45,741 nucleotides of DNA from an uncultured Eubacterium sp. (GCA_934316845.1 CAKRDZ010000025.1:1-45741); one strand, 5' to 3'; shown: positions 8,527-18,615, counted from the stretch's first letter. Notes: a model not told the origin generated them from the sequence alone. Program-made: numbers and translations.

Positions 8527-11500
8527 ATGGATAGAAAAAGAAAAACACAGACCATGGATGGCAATATGGCAGCAGCTTATGTATCGTATGCCTTTACGGA
8601 GGCAGCAGCGGTATATCCGATCACACCATCGTCGCCGATGGCGGAATACACGGAAAAATGGGCGGCAAAGGAAAAGAAGAATGCATTTGGACATGCTCCG
8701 CTGATCCGGCAGATGCAGTCCGAAGCAGGGGCTGCCGGTGCACTTCATGGGATATTGCAGGCGGGAGCTCTTGGGACGACGTATACCGCATCCCAGGGGC
8801 TTCTTTTGATGGTGCCAAACCTGTATAAAATGGCTGGGGAGCTTCTTCCGGCAGTCATTCATGTGGCGGCGAGAGCGCTGGCGACGCATGCGCTGTCCAT
8901 TTTCTGCGATCACTCGGATATCTACGCCTGCCGTCAGACAGGCTGTGCCATCCTTTGTGCCTCCGATGTGCAGGAAGTGATGGATCTGGGGGTGGTCGCC
9001 CATGTGGCAGCGATTCAGGGGCGGATTCCATTCCTTCACTTCTTTGATGGATTCCGGACGTCACATGAGATTCAGAAAATTGAAGTGTGGGATGATATTT
9101 CACTTCAGGAAATGCTTCCCCGTGAAGAAGTTGATGCCTTTCGCAGACGGGCGTTGAACCCGGAGCATCCGGTACAGCGCGGAATAGCACAAAATCCTGA
9201 CATATTTTTCCAGGTACGTGAGGCGGCAAACGGGTATTATGACAGGCTGCCGCAAATCGTAGAGGATACGATGAACGAGGTGAATGAACGCGCGGGGACA
9301 GATTACCATTTGTTTGATTATTATGGGGAGAAAGAGGCCACGCATGTGATCGTGGCGATGGGATCGGTCTGCGATACGATCAAAGAGACGATAGATGCCA
9401 TGCAGCAGGAAGGAAGAGAAAAGATCGGACTCGTGCAGGTGCGTCTGTTCCGCCCATTTTCGAAGAAACATCTGCTTGCGGCACTTCCAAAATGTGTAAA
9501 GCAGATCACGGTGTTAGACCGTTCCAAAGAACCGGGAGCAGTGGGAGAGGCGTTGTATCTCGATATCGTAGCAGCGCTGAAAGACAGTCCGTATGCTTCG
9601 GTTCCGGTATTTGGCGGAAGATACGGTCTGGGATCAAAGGATGTCACGCCGGGGGATATTGCGGCAGTTTACAAAAATTACCATACCAAAAACTTTACGA
9701 TAGGGATCTGTGATGATGTGACCCATCTTTCACTCAAGCCGTATCCGGTAGAAATGACGGGAGAACGTGCGTACGAATGCAAATTCTGGGGAATGGGTGC
9801 CGATGGGACGGTAGGAGCCAACAAAAACTCGATCAAGATCATTGGAGAAAATACGCCGCTTCAGGTGCAGGCGTATTTTGAATACGATTCGCGGAAATCC
9901 GGCGGGGTTACCATTTCCCACCTGCGGTTTGGAAAGCAGCCGATCCGTTCGGCGTACCGCGTTCACCAGGCCGACTTTGTCGCCTGCCATATGCCGGCGT
10001 ATCTGGAACGGTATGACATGGTGCAGGATCTGCGCAGAGGCGGCACATTTTTATTAAACTGCCCGTGGACGCCGGATGAAGTGGAAGAAAAACTGCCGGT
10101 AAAAGTAAAACAGATACTGGCAGAAAAGGAAATTGAGTTTTACTGCATTGATGGATTTGCCATTGGAAAAGAAATCGGATTGGGCGGACGGATCAATACG
10201 ATCTTACAGGCGGCTTTTTTTGCCATCAGTGGGATTTTGCCGGCAGATAAGGCGGAGACACTTTTGAAAGAAGCGGCAGAAAAAACATACGGAAAAAAGG
10301 GACAGGCAGTCGTAGAGCAGAACCGGAAGGCAATTGAAGAAGGGATGACAAAATTCCGGAAAATAGAAGTAAAAGAAGAATGGAAAAAATTAGAAGGAGA
10401 AAAGCCGCAGACGGCAGAAGAAACGACTTCGTTCCTGCATTATGTAAAGACCATCCAGCGGAAAATGAATTCACAGCAGGGCGACGAACTGCCGGTTTCC
10501 GAATTTGTGGCATATGCGGATGGTACGATGCCGGCAGGGACGGCCGCGTACGAAAAACGCGGTGTCGGCATCCAGAGCCCAAGATGGAATCCGGACGGGT
10601 GTGTCCAATGCAATGCGTGTTCGCTGGTATGTCCGCACGCCTGCATCCGTCCTCTGGTGATCCGCGGGGGCGACCGGGAGCATGTCCCGGAGGGAACCTT
10701 TACAGAACTTCGCGGGATGGACGATCGGCTTTTTGCCATCACGGTATCGCCGCTTGATTGTACCGGCTGTGGAAACTGTGCAGACATCTGTCCGGGAAAC
10801 AAGAAAAACAATGTACTGGAAATGATCCCCTCCGGCGAGGCAATGACACAGCAGCCATTGTATGATTACGGAGAAGTCCACGAAAATGCGCCGGAACTTT
10901 TGGAAAAATTTGCAGAAACGACAGTGAAGGGAAGCCAGTTTAAAAAGCCGTTACTGGAGTATTCGGGAGCGTGTGCCGGCTGTGGGGAGACACCGTATGC
11001 CAAGCTGGTGACACAGTTGTTTGGAGAACGGTTGTATATTGCCAACGCAACCGGGTGTTCCTCTATCTGGGGCGGCTCCGCGCCATCGTGCGCCTACACG
11101 GTAAACGCGCAGGGAAAAGGGCCTGCCTGGGCAAATTCGCTGTTTGAAGACAACGCCGAATTTGGATTTGGCATGATGATGGCACAGAAGACACTTCGCA
11201 AACGGGTATTTGAGGCGGCAAATGACCGGCTGGGAGAAGCGGAAGGCGAAGAGAAAGAAGTGTTGCAGGCCTATGTGGAAAGCTGGCAGGATGGCGCAAA
11301 AAATGCCGCTGCGGTACAGAAAATGACAGCATATTACGAAAGGCAGGAAAATCCCGACCGGCTGCAGCAGGAAATTCTGCAATTGAAAGATTTTGCTTCG
11401 AAAAAGAGCCAGTGGGTCTTTGGCGGAGACGGCTGGGCGTACGATATCGGCTATGGCGGACTGGATCATGTGCTTGCAAGCGGTGAGGACATCAACATTC

Positions 11501-12051
11501 TTGTCTTTGATACCGAAGTGTATTCGAACACCGGAGGACAGGCCTCCAAAGCGACACCGCAGGGAGCAGTCGCGCAGTTTGCGTCGCAGGGCAATGAGAA
11601 GGAAAAGAAAGATCTCGCCGCCATCGCGATGTGCTATGACAATGTGTATGTGGCACAGGTGGCACTTGGTGCAGATTACAATCAGACGATCAAAGCGCTG
11701 GCAGAAGCAGAAGCACATGAAGGGCCGTCGCTGATCCTTGCGTATGCGCCATGTATCAATCACGGCATCCGGAAAGGTATGGGAAAAGCGGTCGAAGAGG
11801 AAAAAAATGCGGTGCTTTCCGGCTACTGGCACTTATTCCGATTTTCCCCGGAGCGCGGCAGAAGGGGAGAAAATCCATTTGTTTTGGATTCCAGAGAGCC
11901 AAAACTTTCGTATGAGGAATTTTTAAAGGGAGAACTGCGCTACGAAAGACTTTCCAGGGAAAATCCGCAGCGGGCAGAGATGCTTTTTGCCGGAGCGGCG
12001 CAGAAAGCCAAAGAAAAATATGAAAAGCTGAGGGAGATATCCTTGCAATAA
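8527..12051 (+). CDS. nifJ: Pyruvate:ferredoxin (flavodoxin) oxidoreductase, single-chain
   Basis: This 1174-residue homodimer-type enzyme oxidises pyruvate plus CoA to acetyl-CoA and CO2 and reduces ferredoxin, the central step of clostridial fermentation. The N-terminal YPITPSSPMAE begins the pyrimidine-TPP domain. Two ferredoxin-type 4Fe-4S motifs follow at about residues 692 (CVQCNACSLVC) and 745 (CTGCGNCADIC). The C-terminal TPP domain has GACAGCGETPY, a third-cluster cysteine set, GDGWAYDIG (about 968) and the conserved YSNTGGQASK. Length agrees with the family (about 1170-1200). The start ATG follows AAAAGGGGG. Acetyl-CoA made here would feed acetate kinase, encoded further along. Confidence 0.97.
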   Translation: MDRKRKTQTMDGNMAAAYVSYAFTEAAAVYPITPSSPMAEYTEKWAAKEKKNAFGHAPLIRQMQSEAGAAGALHGILQAGALGTTYTASQGLLLMVPNLYKMAGELLPAVIHVAARALATHALSIFCDHSDIYACRQTGCAILCASDVQEVMDLGVVAHVAAIQGRIPFLHFFDGFRTSHEIQKIEVWDDISLQEMLPREEVDAFRRRALNPEHPVQRGIAQNPDIFFQVREAANGYYDRLPQIVEDTMNEVNERAGTDYHLFDYYGEKEATHVIVAMGSVCDTIKETIDAMQQEGREKIGLVQVRLFRPFSKKHLLAALPKCVKQITVLDRSKEPGAVGEALYLDIVAALKDSPYASVPVFGGRYGLGSKDVTPGDIAAVYKNYHTKNFTIGICDDVTHLSLKPYPVEMTGERAYECKFWGMGADGTVGANKNSIKIIGENTPLQVQAYFEYDSRKSGGVTISHLRFGKQPIRSAYRVHQADFVACHMPAYLERYDMVQDLRRGGTFLLNCPWTPDEVEEKLPVKVKQILAEKEIEFYCIDGFAIGKEIGLGGRINTILQAAFFAISGILPADKAETLLKEAAEKTYGKKGQAVVEQNRKAIEEGMTKFRKIEVKEEWKKLEGEKPQTAEETTSFLHYVKTIQRKMNSQQGDELPVSEFVAYADGTMPAGTAAYEKRGVGIQSPRWNPDGCVQCNACSLVCPHACIRPLVIRGGDREHVPEGTFTELRGMDDRLFAITVSPLDCTGCGNCADICPGNKKNNVLEMIPSGEAMTQQPLYDYGEVHENAPELLEKFAETTVKGSQFKKPLLEYSGACAGCGETPYAKLVTQLFGERLYIANATGCSSIWGGSAPSCAYTVNAQGKGPAWANSLFEDNAEFGFGMMMAQKTLRKRVFEAANDRLGEAEGEEKEVLQAYVESWQDGAKNAAAVQKMTAYYERQENPDRLQQEILQLKDFASKKSQWVFGGDGWAYDIGYGGLDHVLASGEDINILVFDTEVYSNTGGQASKATPQGAVAQFASQGNEKEKKDLAAIAMCYDNVYVAQVALGADYNQTIKALAEAEAHEGPSLILAYAPCINHGIRKGMGKAVEEEKNAVLSGYWHLFRFSPERGRRGENPFVLDSREPKLSYEEFLKGELRYERLSRENPQRAEMLFAGAAQKAKEKYEKLREISLQ

Positions 12052-12091
12052 TCGGTAAAATGGTGTATAAATATTCATAGAGGTTTTTTTA

Positions 12092-12134
12092 TAACGATTC
12101 GGGATTTCGTTTGCCGATAAGACCGGAATCGTTA
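12092..12134. repeat. Inverted repeat in the asnS leader
   Basis: TAACGATTC (12092-12100) and its exact reverse complement GAATCGTTA (12126-12134) flank a 25-base loop in the 121-base gap before asnS. It may be a leader hairpin or a pair of operator halves. No T-run follows, so it is not a classical terminator. The core TAACGA/TCGTTA recurs as a tight palindrome in the ackA leader. Confidence 0.4.
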
Positions 12135-12172
12135 CGGGAATGGGAAATAGAGAACAATGGAGGAAAGAAAAC

Positions 12173-13564
12173 ATGGAATTAACAAGTGTACGAAACTTTT
12201 TTCGTGACCGCGAACAATATATTGGAAAGGAAGTAACGACAGGCGGCTGGGTGCGAAGCATCCGTGCGTCTAAAACATTTGGATTTATCGTTGTCAACGA
12301 CGGAACATTTTTTGAACCGATTCAGGTAGTATACAGTGATGCGCTTGGCAACTTTGAAGAGATTTCCAAATTAAACGTAGGAGCTGCCGTAATCGTAAAA
12401 GGAACGCTGGTAGCGACTCCGGAAGCAAAGCAGCCATTTGAGATCCAGGCGTCAAGTGTGGAGGTTGAAGGGGCTTCTACCGGAGATTATCCGCTTCAGA
12501 AGAAAAGACATTCTTTTGAATATCTGCGTACGATCAGCCATCTGCGTCCGAGAACCAATACCTTTCAGGCGGTATTCCGTGTGCGCTCTCTGATCGCGTA
12601 TGCCATTCACAAATTTTTCCAGGAGCGTGAATTTGTATACGTTCATACACCATTGATCACAGGAAGTGACTGTGAAGGTGCTGGAGAAATGTTCCAGGTT
12701 ACGACACTGGATCTGAATAATATACCGAAAAACGAAGACGGCAGCATTGATTACAGTCAGGATTTCTTCGGAAAAGAGACCAATCTGACCGTAAGTGGAC
12801 AGCTCAACGGTGAGACGTATGCACAGGCATTTAAAAATATTTATACGTTTGGTCCGACATTCCGTGCAGAAAATTCCAATACGACCCGTCATGCGGCGGA
12901 GTTTTGGATGATCGAGCCGGAGATCGCATTTGCGGATCTTCAGGATGATATGATGCTGGCAGAGGGAATGTTAAAATATGTCATCCGCTATGTGCTGGAA
13001 AATGCACCGGAAGAGATGGATTTCTTCAACCGTTTTGTGGATAAGGGCCTGATTGAAAGACTGGAGCATGTGGCAAACTCTGAATTTGCGCATGTTACAT
13101 ATACAGAAGCAATTGAAATTCTTGAGAAGAACAATGACAAATTTGAGTACAAAGTATCGTGGGGCGCAGATCTTCAGACGGAGCATGAACGTTATCTGAC
13201 AGAAGAAGTATTTAAGCGTCCGGTATTTGTAACGGATTATCCAAAAGAGATCAAGGCATTTTATATGAAAATGAACGAAGATGGAAAGACGGTTGCAGCG
13301 ATGGACTGCCTGGTTCCGGGAATCGGCGAGATCATTGGAGGAAGCCAGCGTGAAGACGATTATGACAAACTGGTCGCACGTATGGAAGAATGCGGACTCC
13401 GCAAAGAGGATTATGAGTTCTATCTTGACCTGAGAAAATATGGTTCTACCCGCCATGCCGGATTTGGTCTTGGATTTGAGCGATGTGTGATGTACCTGAC
13501 CGGAATGTCCAACATCCGCGACGTCATTCCATTCCCAAGAACTGTAAATAACTGTGATTTATAG
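12173..13564 (+). CDS. asnS: Asparaginyl-tRNA synthetase
   Basis: The 463-residue length is exactly that usual for bacterial AsnRS. An N-terminal OB-fold anticodon-binding domain (GGWVRSIRASKTFGFIVVNDG, shown here only as a landmark) is followed by the class II catalytic core. Motif 2 is FRAENSNTTRHAAEFWMIEPE-like and motif 3 is GFGLGFERCVMYLTG. The frame is open further upstream, but the ATG at 12173 sits 8 bases after GGAGGA (12159-12164) and gives the family length. The leader is only 121 bases and shows no T-box sequence, so charging-state control by a T-box seems absent. asnA follows after 9 bases. Confidence 0.96.
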   Translation: MELTSVRNFFRDREQYIGKEVTTGGWVRSIRASKTFGFIVVNDGTFFEPIQVVYSDALGNFEEISKLNVGAAVIVKGTLVATPEAKQPFEIQASSVEVEGASTGDYPLQKKRHSFEYLRTISHLRPRTNTFQAVFRVRSLIAYAIHKFFQEREFVYVHTPLITGSDCEGAGEMFQVTTLDLNNIPKNEDGSIDYSQDFFGKETNLTVSGQLNGETYAQAFKNIYTFGPTFRAENSNTTRHAAEFWMIEPEIAFADLQDDMMLAEGMLKYVIRYVLENAPEEMDFFNRFVDKGLIERLEHVANSEFAHVTYTEAIEILEKNNDKFEYKVSWGADLQTEHERYLTEEVFKRPVFVTDYPKEIKAFYMKMNEDGKTVAAMDCLVPGIGEIIGGSQREDDYDKLVARMEECGLRKEDYEFYLDLRKYGSTRHAGFGLGFERCVMYLTGMSNIRDVIPFPRTVNNCDL

Positions 13565-13573
13565 GAGGCAGAA

Positions 13574-14575
13574 ATGAAAGTACCTGAAGGTTATGAATCC
13601 GCCCTGAATGTACGTGAGACAGAAGTGGCGATTAAAGAAGTAAAAGATTTTTTTGAGAGAGCACTGGCGACAAACCTGAATCTGACCCGTGTGTCAGCAC
13701 CGTTATTTGTAGCACCGGAGACAGGATTGAACGATGATCTGAACGGTGTGGAGCGCCCGGTTTCCTTTGGAATCCGCGAGCAGAATGACCGCGTTGTACA
13801 GATCGTGCATTCTCTGGCAAAATGGAAACGCCACGCGTTAAAACGCTATGGGTTTTCCGTTGGTGAGGGATTGTATACGGATATGAATGCGATCCGCCGC
13901 GATGAGGATACGGACAACATCCATTCGATCTTTGTCGATCAGTGGGACTGGGAACGTATCATTGAGAAAGCCCGGAGAAATGAAGCCACATTAAAAGAGA
14001 TCGTATGTAAAGTATACCAGTCTCTGGAGGAGACAGAGGACTATATGTCCGTAAAATATTCTTACATAGAGAAAACGCTTCCACAGGACATTACATTTGT
14101 TTCGACGTATGAACTGGAAGAAAAATATCCGGACAAGACGCCGAAAGAGAGAGAATATCTGGCAGCAAAAGAATATGGTGCGATTTTCCTTATGAAGATC
14201 GGGGATAAGCTGGCAAGCGGCGAACCTCATGACGGACGTGCGCCGGATTATGATGACTGGTCTTTGAACGGAGATATTATCGTATATTATCCGGTACTAG
14301 ATATTGCACTGGAACTTTCTTCCATGGGAATCCGTGTGGACGAAAAGGCGCTGGAAGAGCAGCTCAAAAAAGCCGGCTGCGAAGAAAGGAAAAATCTTCC
14401 ATTTCAGAAGGAAGTGCTGGAAGGCAAACTGCCATATACCATCGGAGGCGGTATTGGCCAGTCCCGTATCTGTATGTTCTTTTTACGTAAAGCACATATC
14501 GGGGAAGTACAGGCATCGCTGTGGCCGGATGAGATGGTGGCAGAAGCAGAAAAGGGAAACATACATTTACTGTAA
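13574..14575 (+). CDS. asnA: Aspartate--ammonia ligase (asparagine synthetase A)
   Basis: This 333-residue enzyme makes asparagine from aspartate, ammonia and ATP. It belongs to a family derived from class II aspartyl/asparaginyl-tRNA synthetases. Visible signatures are APLFVAPETGLNDDLNGVE, IREQN, the DQWDWE segment and GGGIGQSRICMFFLRKAHIGEVQ, the motif-3 equivalent. The start ATG lies 5-6 bases after AGGAGG. The gene is 9 bases after asnS and 14 before the alcohol dehydrogenase. Amino acid supply and its cognate tRNA charging enzyme are therefore probably one operon. Confidence 0.96.
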   Translation: MKVPEGYESALNVRETEVAIKEVKDFFERALATNLNLTRVSAPLFVAPETGLNDDLNGVERPVSFGIREQNDRVVQIVHSLAKWKRHALKRYGFSVGEGLYTDMNAIRRDEDTDNIHSIFVDQWDWERIIEKARRNEATLKEIVCKVYQSLEETEDYMSVKYSYIEKTLPQDITFVSTYELEEKYPDKTPKEREYLAAKEYGAIFLMKIGDKLASGEPHDGRAPDYDDWSLNGDIIVYYPVLDIALELSSMGIRVDEKALEEQLKKAGCEERKNLPFQKEVLEGKLPYTIGGGIGQSRICMFFLRKAHIGEVQASLWPDEMVAEAEKGNIHLL

Positions 14576-14589
14576 AAGAGAGGTCGAAT

Positions 14590-15771
14590 ATGGATAATTT
14601 TACATTTTATGCACCAACATATTTTGATTTTGGAAAAGGAGCCGAGGCTCACGTCGGTCAGCTGATCCGCCGTTTTGGCGGAACCAAAGTGCTTCTTCAT
14701 TACGGAGGAGGCTCCATCAAACGTTCCGGTTTGTACGATCGTGTGACAAAATGCCTGAAAGAGGAAAAGATTGATTATGTAGAACTTGGAGGCGTTAAGC
14801 CAAATCCACGAAGCGGTCTGGTATATGAGGGCATTGAGTTGTGTAAAAAAGAGGGTGTCGATTTTATCCTCGCCGTAGGCGGCGGAAGCACGATCGATTC
14901 TTCCAAGGCAATCGCAGCAGGAACCTGTTATGATGGTGATTTCTGGGATTTCTATGAGAAGAAGGCGACGATTGAAAAGGCACTCCCGATCGGAACGATC
15001 CTGACGATCGCGGCAGCCGGCTCCGAGGGATCCATGAATACCGTCATCAATAACGAAGAGACCGGATTTAAGAAAGGCGCAGCTTCGGAGCATCTTCGCC
15101 CGAAATTTTCCATCATGAATCCGGAATTGACATGCACACTGCCTCCGTATCAGTCGGCAGCCGGGGCGACGGACATTATGATCCATATCTGTGAGCGCTA
15201 TTTTTCCAATACGGAAGAAGTCGAGATTACAGACCGTCTCTGTGAAGCGGTATTAAAAACCATGATTTATGAGGCACCACGTATCATTGAGGATCCGAAT
15301 AACTACGAAGCGCGTGCCAACATTATGTGGGCAGGAATGCTTGCACACAATAATGTATGTGGCGTCGGACGTGTCCAGGACTGGGCAAGCCACCACATTG
15401 AGCATGAACTTTCTGCAATGTATGATGTGACACACGGTGCCGGACTTGCCGTGATCACACCGGCATGGATGCGTTATGTGCTTAAGATCAATCCACATAA
15501 ACTGGTACAGTTTGCTACCCGCGTGTGGGAGATCGAACCACAGGAGACAGATGAGGCGACTGCATTAAAAGGAATTGAAGCCTTTGAGGCATTTTTAAAG
15601 AAGATAGGTATGCCGCTTACGTTTGAAGAAATTGGAGCCAAGGCAGAAGACATCGACCGGCTGACGGAAAAACTTCTTGGAAACCGCAAGACAGAAGGAA
15701 ATTATGTAAAACTTGCAAGCGATGATGTGAAGAAGATCTATCATTTTGCGGCAGAACGTAAGCCGGAATAA
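14590..15771 (+). CDS. Iron-containing alcohol dehydrogenase (BdhA/YqhD type)
   Basis: A 393-residue group III metal-dependent alcohol dehydrogenase, probably reducing butyraldehyde or other aldehydes with NAD(P)H. The dinucleotide loop AVGGGSTIDSSKAIAAG lies at about residues 96-112. Metal ligands are expected at the aspartate and histidine of ATDIMIH and the histidines of SHHIEHEL and DVTHGAGLAV. The GGVKPNPR segment is typical of the butanol dehydrogenase branch. It follows asnA by 14 bases with a GAGGTCG Shine-Dalgarno-like site. Substrate and coenzyme preference cannot be read from the sequence. Confidence 0.93.
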   Translation: MDNFTFYAPTYFDFGKGAEAHVGQLIRRFGGTKVLLHYGGGSIKRSGLYDRVTKCLKEEKIDYVELGGVKPNPRSGLVYEGIELCKKEGVDFILAVGGGSTIDSSKAIAAGTCYDGDFWDFYEKKATIEKALPIGTILTIAAAGSEGSMNTVINNEETGFKKGAASEHLRPKFSIMNPELTCTLPPYQSAAGATDIMIHICERYFSNTEEVEITDRLCEAVLKTMIYEAPRIIEDPNNYEARANIMWAGMLAHNNVCGVGRVQDWASHHIEHELSAMYDVTHGAGLAVITPAWMRYVLKINPHKLVQFATRVWEIEPQETDEATALKGIEAFEAFLKKIGMPLTFEEIGAKAEDIDRLTEKLLGNRKTEGNYVKLASDDVKKIYHFAAERKPE

Positions 15772-15793
15772 GATTGGTATCTGGAGGAAAGCC

Positions 15794-16555
15794 ATGAGAG
15801 ATCAGAATGAATTTATGCGGCAGATGCTTGACCTCGTTGAGCTTGCCAGGACAAATGAAAACCGTATTTCCAAAGAACAGGTGGATGATTTCTGCCAGGA
15901 TATGAAATTACAGAAATCCCAGCTCAAACTGGTATATGAATTTCTGGAAGAACATCATATCGAGGTTCAAGGGGTTACGGCAAAAGAAAACTTCGAGGCA
16001 AAAGAGGGAAAAAATCCGTCGCTGAGTACAAAGGATTCCCAGTATCTTACGGTATACCGCCGTGAATTACGGGAATTGGAACCCTGCTCGGACGAAGAGA
16101 GACAGCTGTTGTATGAGCGGCTTCTGGCAGGAGAAGCGGAAGTTTCCCACCGTGTGGTGGAATCCCATCTGCAGCGTGTGGTGACTCTGGCGGCAAAGTA
16201 CAGAAACCGCGGAGTGCCTCTGGAGGATCTGATCCAGGAGGGCAATCTGAGTCTTTTGCTGGCAGTCGAAGAACTTTGCGGCAACACCGAAGTTCTTGAC
16301 GTGAAAAAAGAACTTGACCGGTATGTGAAAGCAAGGCTGATCGAACTTGCCGATGAACAGATGGCAAGCAAAGGCATGGAAAATACCATTGTTGCCAAGA
16401 CCAATCTCATCCATGAAGCGACAAAAGTGCTTGCAGAGGAATGGGGACGTCTGGCAACGCTGGAAGAACTGGCAGATTATACCAAAATGCCGGAAGAAGA
16501 AATCAGTATGTATGTGGATCTTGCGCTGGAAGAGATCCACATAGGCAAAGAATAA
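15794..16555 (+). CDS. Truncated sigma-70-like protein (regions 1-3 only)
   Basis: A 253-residue protein with partial sigma-factor architecture. The N-terminal DFCQDMKLQKSQLKLVYEFLEEHHI resembles the helical sigma region 1.1. RVVESHLQRVVTLAAKYRNRGVPLEDLIQEGNLSLLLAVE is a good region 1.2-2.2 core-binding helix. After that the usual region 2.3-2.4 aromatic/basic -10 reader is replaced by DVKKELDRYVKARLIEL. A region-3-like helix pair follows (LATLEELADYTKMPEEEISMYV) and the protein ends without region 4. The start ATG at 15794 follows GGAGG. Closely packed between the alcohol dehydrogenase and recG. It may bind core polymerase without specific promoter recognition; this is inference. Confidence 0.75.
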   Translation: MRDQNEFMRQMLDLVELARTNENRISKEQVDDFCQDMKLQKSQLKLVYEFLEEHHIEVQGVTAKENFEAKEGKNPSLSTKDSQYLTVYRRELRELEPCSDEERQLLYERLLAGEAEVSHRVVESHLQRVVTLAAKYRNRGVPLEDLIQEGNLSLLLAVEELCGNTEVLDVKKELDRYVKARLIELADEQMASKGMENTIVAKTNLIHEATKVLAEEWGRLATLEELADYTKMPEEEISMYVDLALEEIHIGKE

Positions 16556-16573
16556 AGCAGCAACGGAGAGACT

Positions 16574-18610
16574 ATGAGATATGAGGACAGCATTCGCCGG
16601 ATAAAAGGCGTCGGAGAAAAGGCGGAACAGCGTTTCCATAAATTGGATATCTGGAACGTAGGAGATCTTTTGGAACACTATCCAAGAGGATACGACGAAT
16701 TTCACGATATCGTAAAGATCGCAGAGGTAAAAGAAGGCGAGATGGCAGCAGTAGAGGGCGTTATCGTCTGCCGTCCATCCATTCATACTACGGCGCGGCT
16801 GAAGATCATAAGCATAGTACTCGAAGACGAAACCGGGCGGCTTCCCGTTACCTGGTTTAATATGCCGTTTTTAGCGAACCGTTTGAAAATGGGAACGCGC
16901 TATATTCTGCGCGGCAAAGTTGGCAGAAAAAATGGAAAATTGGTGCTTGAACAGCCAAAAATGTATAGCAAAAATGAATTTTTTAAGCAGGTTGGAAGGA
17001 TGCATCCAATCTATCCGCTGACCGCAGGACTCACCAATCATGCTGTTGAAAAGGCAGTGCGTGATGCCATCGGTTCCCTGGAGGGGGCTGCGGAATTTCT
17101 GCCTGCAGATCTTCGGAAACGTCAAAATCTTCTTGCGTATCGCAAGGCCATCCATGACATTCATTTCCCGAAAAATCAGCTGGAATATCGAAAAGCCAGA
17201 AAACGGCTTGTATTTGATGAATTTTTCCTGTATCAGGCGGCATTACAGGCAATCCGCATTAAAAATTATAAACCGAGTTCCCATGTGATGATAAAAAAAG
17301 AAGAATTGGGAAAATTTGTAAATAACTTGCCGTATGAACTGACAGCCGCACAAAAAAGGGTATACGAAGAAATAGAAAAAGATATGACCGGCGGAATGAC
17401 AATGAACCGGCTGGTGCAGGGAGATGTTGGTTCGGGAAAGACCGTAGTTGCCGTTATGGCGCTGTTTCTTGCCGTGTGCAATGGAGCGCAGGGGGCTTTT
17501 ATGGTGCCGACGGAAGTGCTTGCAATGCAGCATAAGGAATCGCTGGAGGCAATGCTCGCCCCGTATGGAGTGAAGATCGGACTATTGATTGGATCGATGA
17601 CAGCAAAGGAAAAACGGGAAGGAAAACAAAAACTGGCAGACGGCGAATGGGATATTGTCGTGGGAACCCATGCGATATTGCAGGATAATGTGGAGTTTTC
17701 GGATCTGGCACTCGTCATCACGGATGAGCAGCATCGTTTTGGTGTGCGGCAGCGCGAAAAATTGATGGAAAAGGGAGAGGCACCGCATGTCCTCGCGATG
17801 AGTGCGACGCCGATTCCAAGAACGCTTGCCTTGGTTTTGTATGGGGATATGGACTTGTCGATCATGGACGAGCTTCCTGCCAACCGCCTGCCGATTAAAA
17901 ACTGCGTCGTGGGCACCGATTACCGCCCGCAGGCGTACCGGTTTATGAAAGAGCAGATCGAAAAAGGACGGCAGGTATATATCATCTGTCCGATGGTAGA
18001 GGAAAAAGAAGAAGTGGCATTGGAAAGTGTCGTGATGTATTCGGAGCAGTTAAAAGAAATCTTTCCGGCAGGGATAACGATCGAGTGTCTGCATGGAAAG
18101 ATGAAGCCGAAGGAAAAAAATGAAGTCATGCAGCGGTTTATCGAGGGGACGACGGACATCCTCGTATCGACGACCGTCATTGAAGTCGGGATCGATGTTC
18201 CGAATGCAACGGTAATGATGATCGAAAATGCAGAGCGTTTTGGCCTTGCCCAGCTTCACCAGCTTCGCGGCCGTGTCGGACGGGGAAAAGAGCAGTCTTA
18301 TTGTATTTTGATGTATGGGAAAGAGAGCAAAGAAGGAAAAGAACGTCTGTCCATCCTTGCCGGTTCCAATGACGGTTTTGAGATTGCCAGAGAAGATCTG
18401 AAACTGCGTGGACAGGGAGATTTCTTCGGTGTGATGCAAAGTGGGGACAAACTGTTTTCCCTTGCCGACATCTACGAGGATGCCCCGGTGCTAAAAGCAG
18501 CCAACGAAGAGGCTAAGAACTATGCTTTTGATGAAGTCACGATGTTTTATAAGAAAAACCGCCGTCTTGTGGAAAAATTAAATTCCTATATGGGAAATGT
18601 TTCGTTATAA
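16574..18610 (+). CDS. recG: ATP-dependent DNA helicase RecG
   Basis: A 678-residue branched-DNA helicase used in fork regression and recombination. The N-terminal wedge/OB domain covers roughly residues 1-200. The helicase core has Walker A GDVGSGKT (about 284), DEQH Walker B (about 383), the RecG-typical SATPIPRTLAL, and motif VI QLRGRVGRGKEQSYC. Length is normal. It begins 18 bases after the sigma-like gene and is probably the last gene of the asnS-asnA-adh-sigma-like-recG run. Confidence 0.97.
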   Translation: MRYEDSIRRIKGVGEKAEQRFHKLDIWNVGDLLEHYPRGYDEFHDIVKIAEVKEGEMAAVEGVIVCRPSIHTTARLKIISIVLEDETGRLPVTWFNMPFLANRLKMGTRYILRGKVGRKNGKLVLEQPKMYSKNEFFKQVGRMHPIYPLTAGLTNHAVEKAVRDAIGSLEGAAEFLPADLRKRQNLLAYRKAIHDIHFPKNQLEYRKARKRLVFDEFFLYQAALQAIRIKNYKPSSHVMIKKEELGKFVNNLPYELTAAQKRVYEEIEKDMTGGMTMNRLVQGDVGSGKTVVAVMALFLAVCNGAQGAFMVPTEVLAMQHKESLEAMLAPYGVKIGLLIGSMTAKEKREGKQKLADGEWDIVVGTHAILQDNVEFSDLALVITDEQHRFGVRQREKLMEKGEAPHVLAMSATPIPRTLALVLYGDMDLSIMDELPANRLPIKNCVVGTDYRPQAYRFMKEQIEKGRQVYIICPMVEEKEEVALESVVMYSEQLKEIFPAGITIECLHGKMKPKEKNEVMQRFIEGTTDILVSTTVIEVGIDVPNATVMMIENAERFGLAQLHQLRGRVGRGKEQSYCILMYGKESKEGKERLSILAGSNDGFEIAREDLKLRGQGDFFGVMQSGDKLFSLADIYEDAPVLKAANEEAKNYAFDEVTMFYKKNRRLVEKLNSYMGNVSL

Positions 18611-18615
18611 AACAG

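Noticed and set aside
10951..11832. A 293-codon minus-strand frame inside the pyruvate:ferredoxin oxidoreductase gene
   Set aside because: Antisense of a strongly recognised coding region; composition is rich in C, H and F as expected of a shadow frame and no family is recognised.
12052..12172. T-box riboswitch before asnS
   Set aside because: The leader is only 121 bases and lacks the T-box sequence and an antiterminator; only an inverted repeat is seen.
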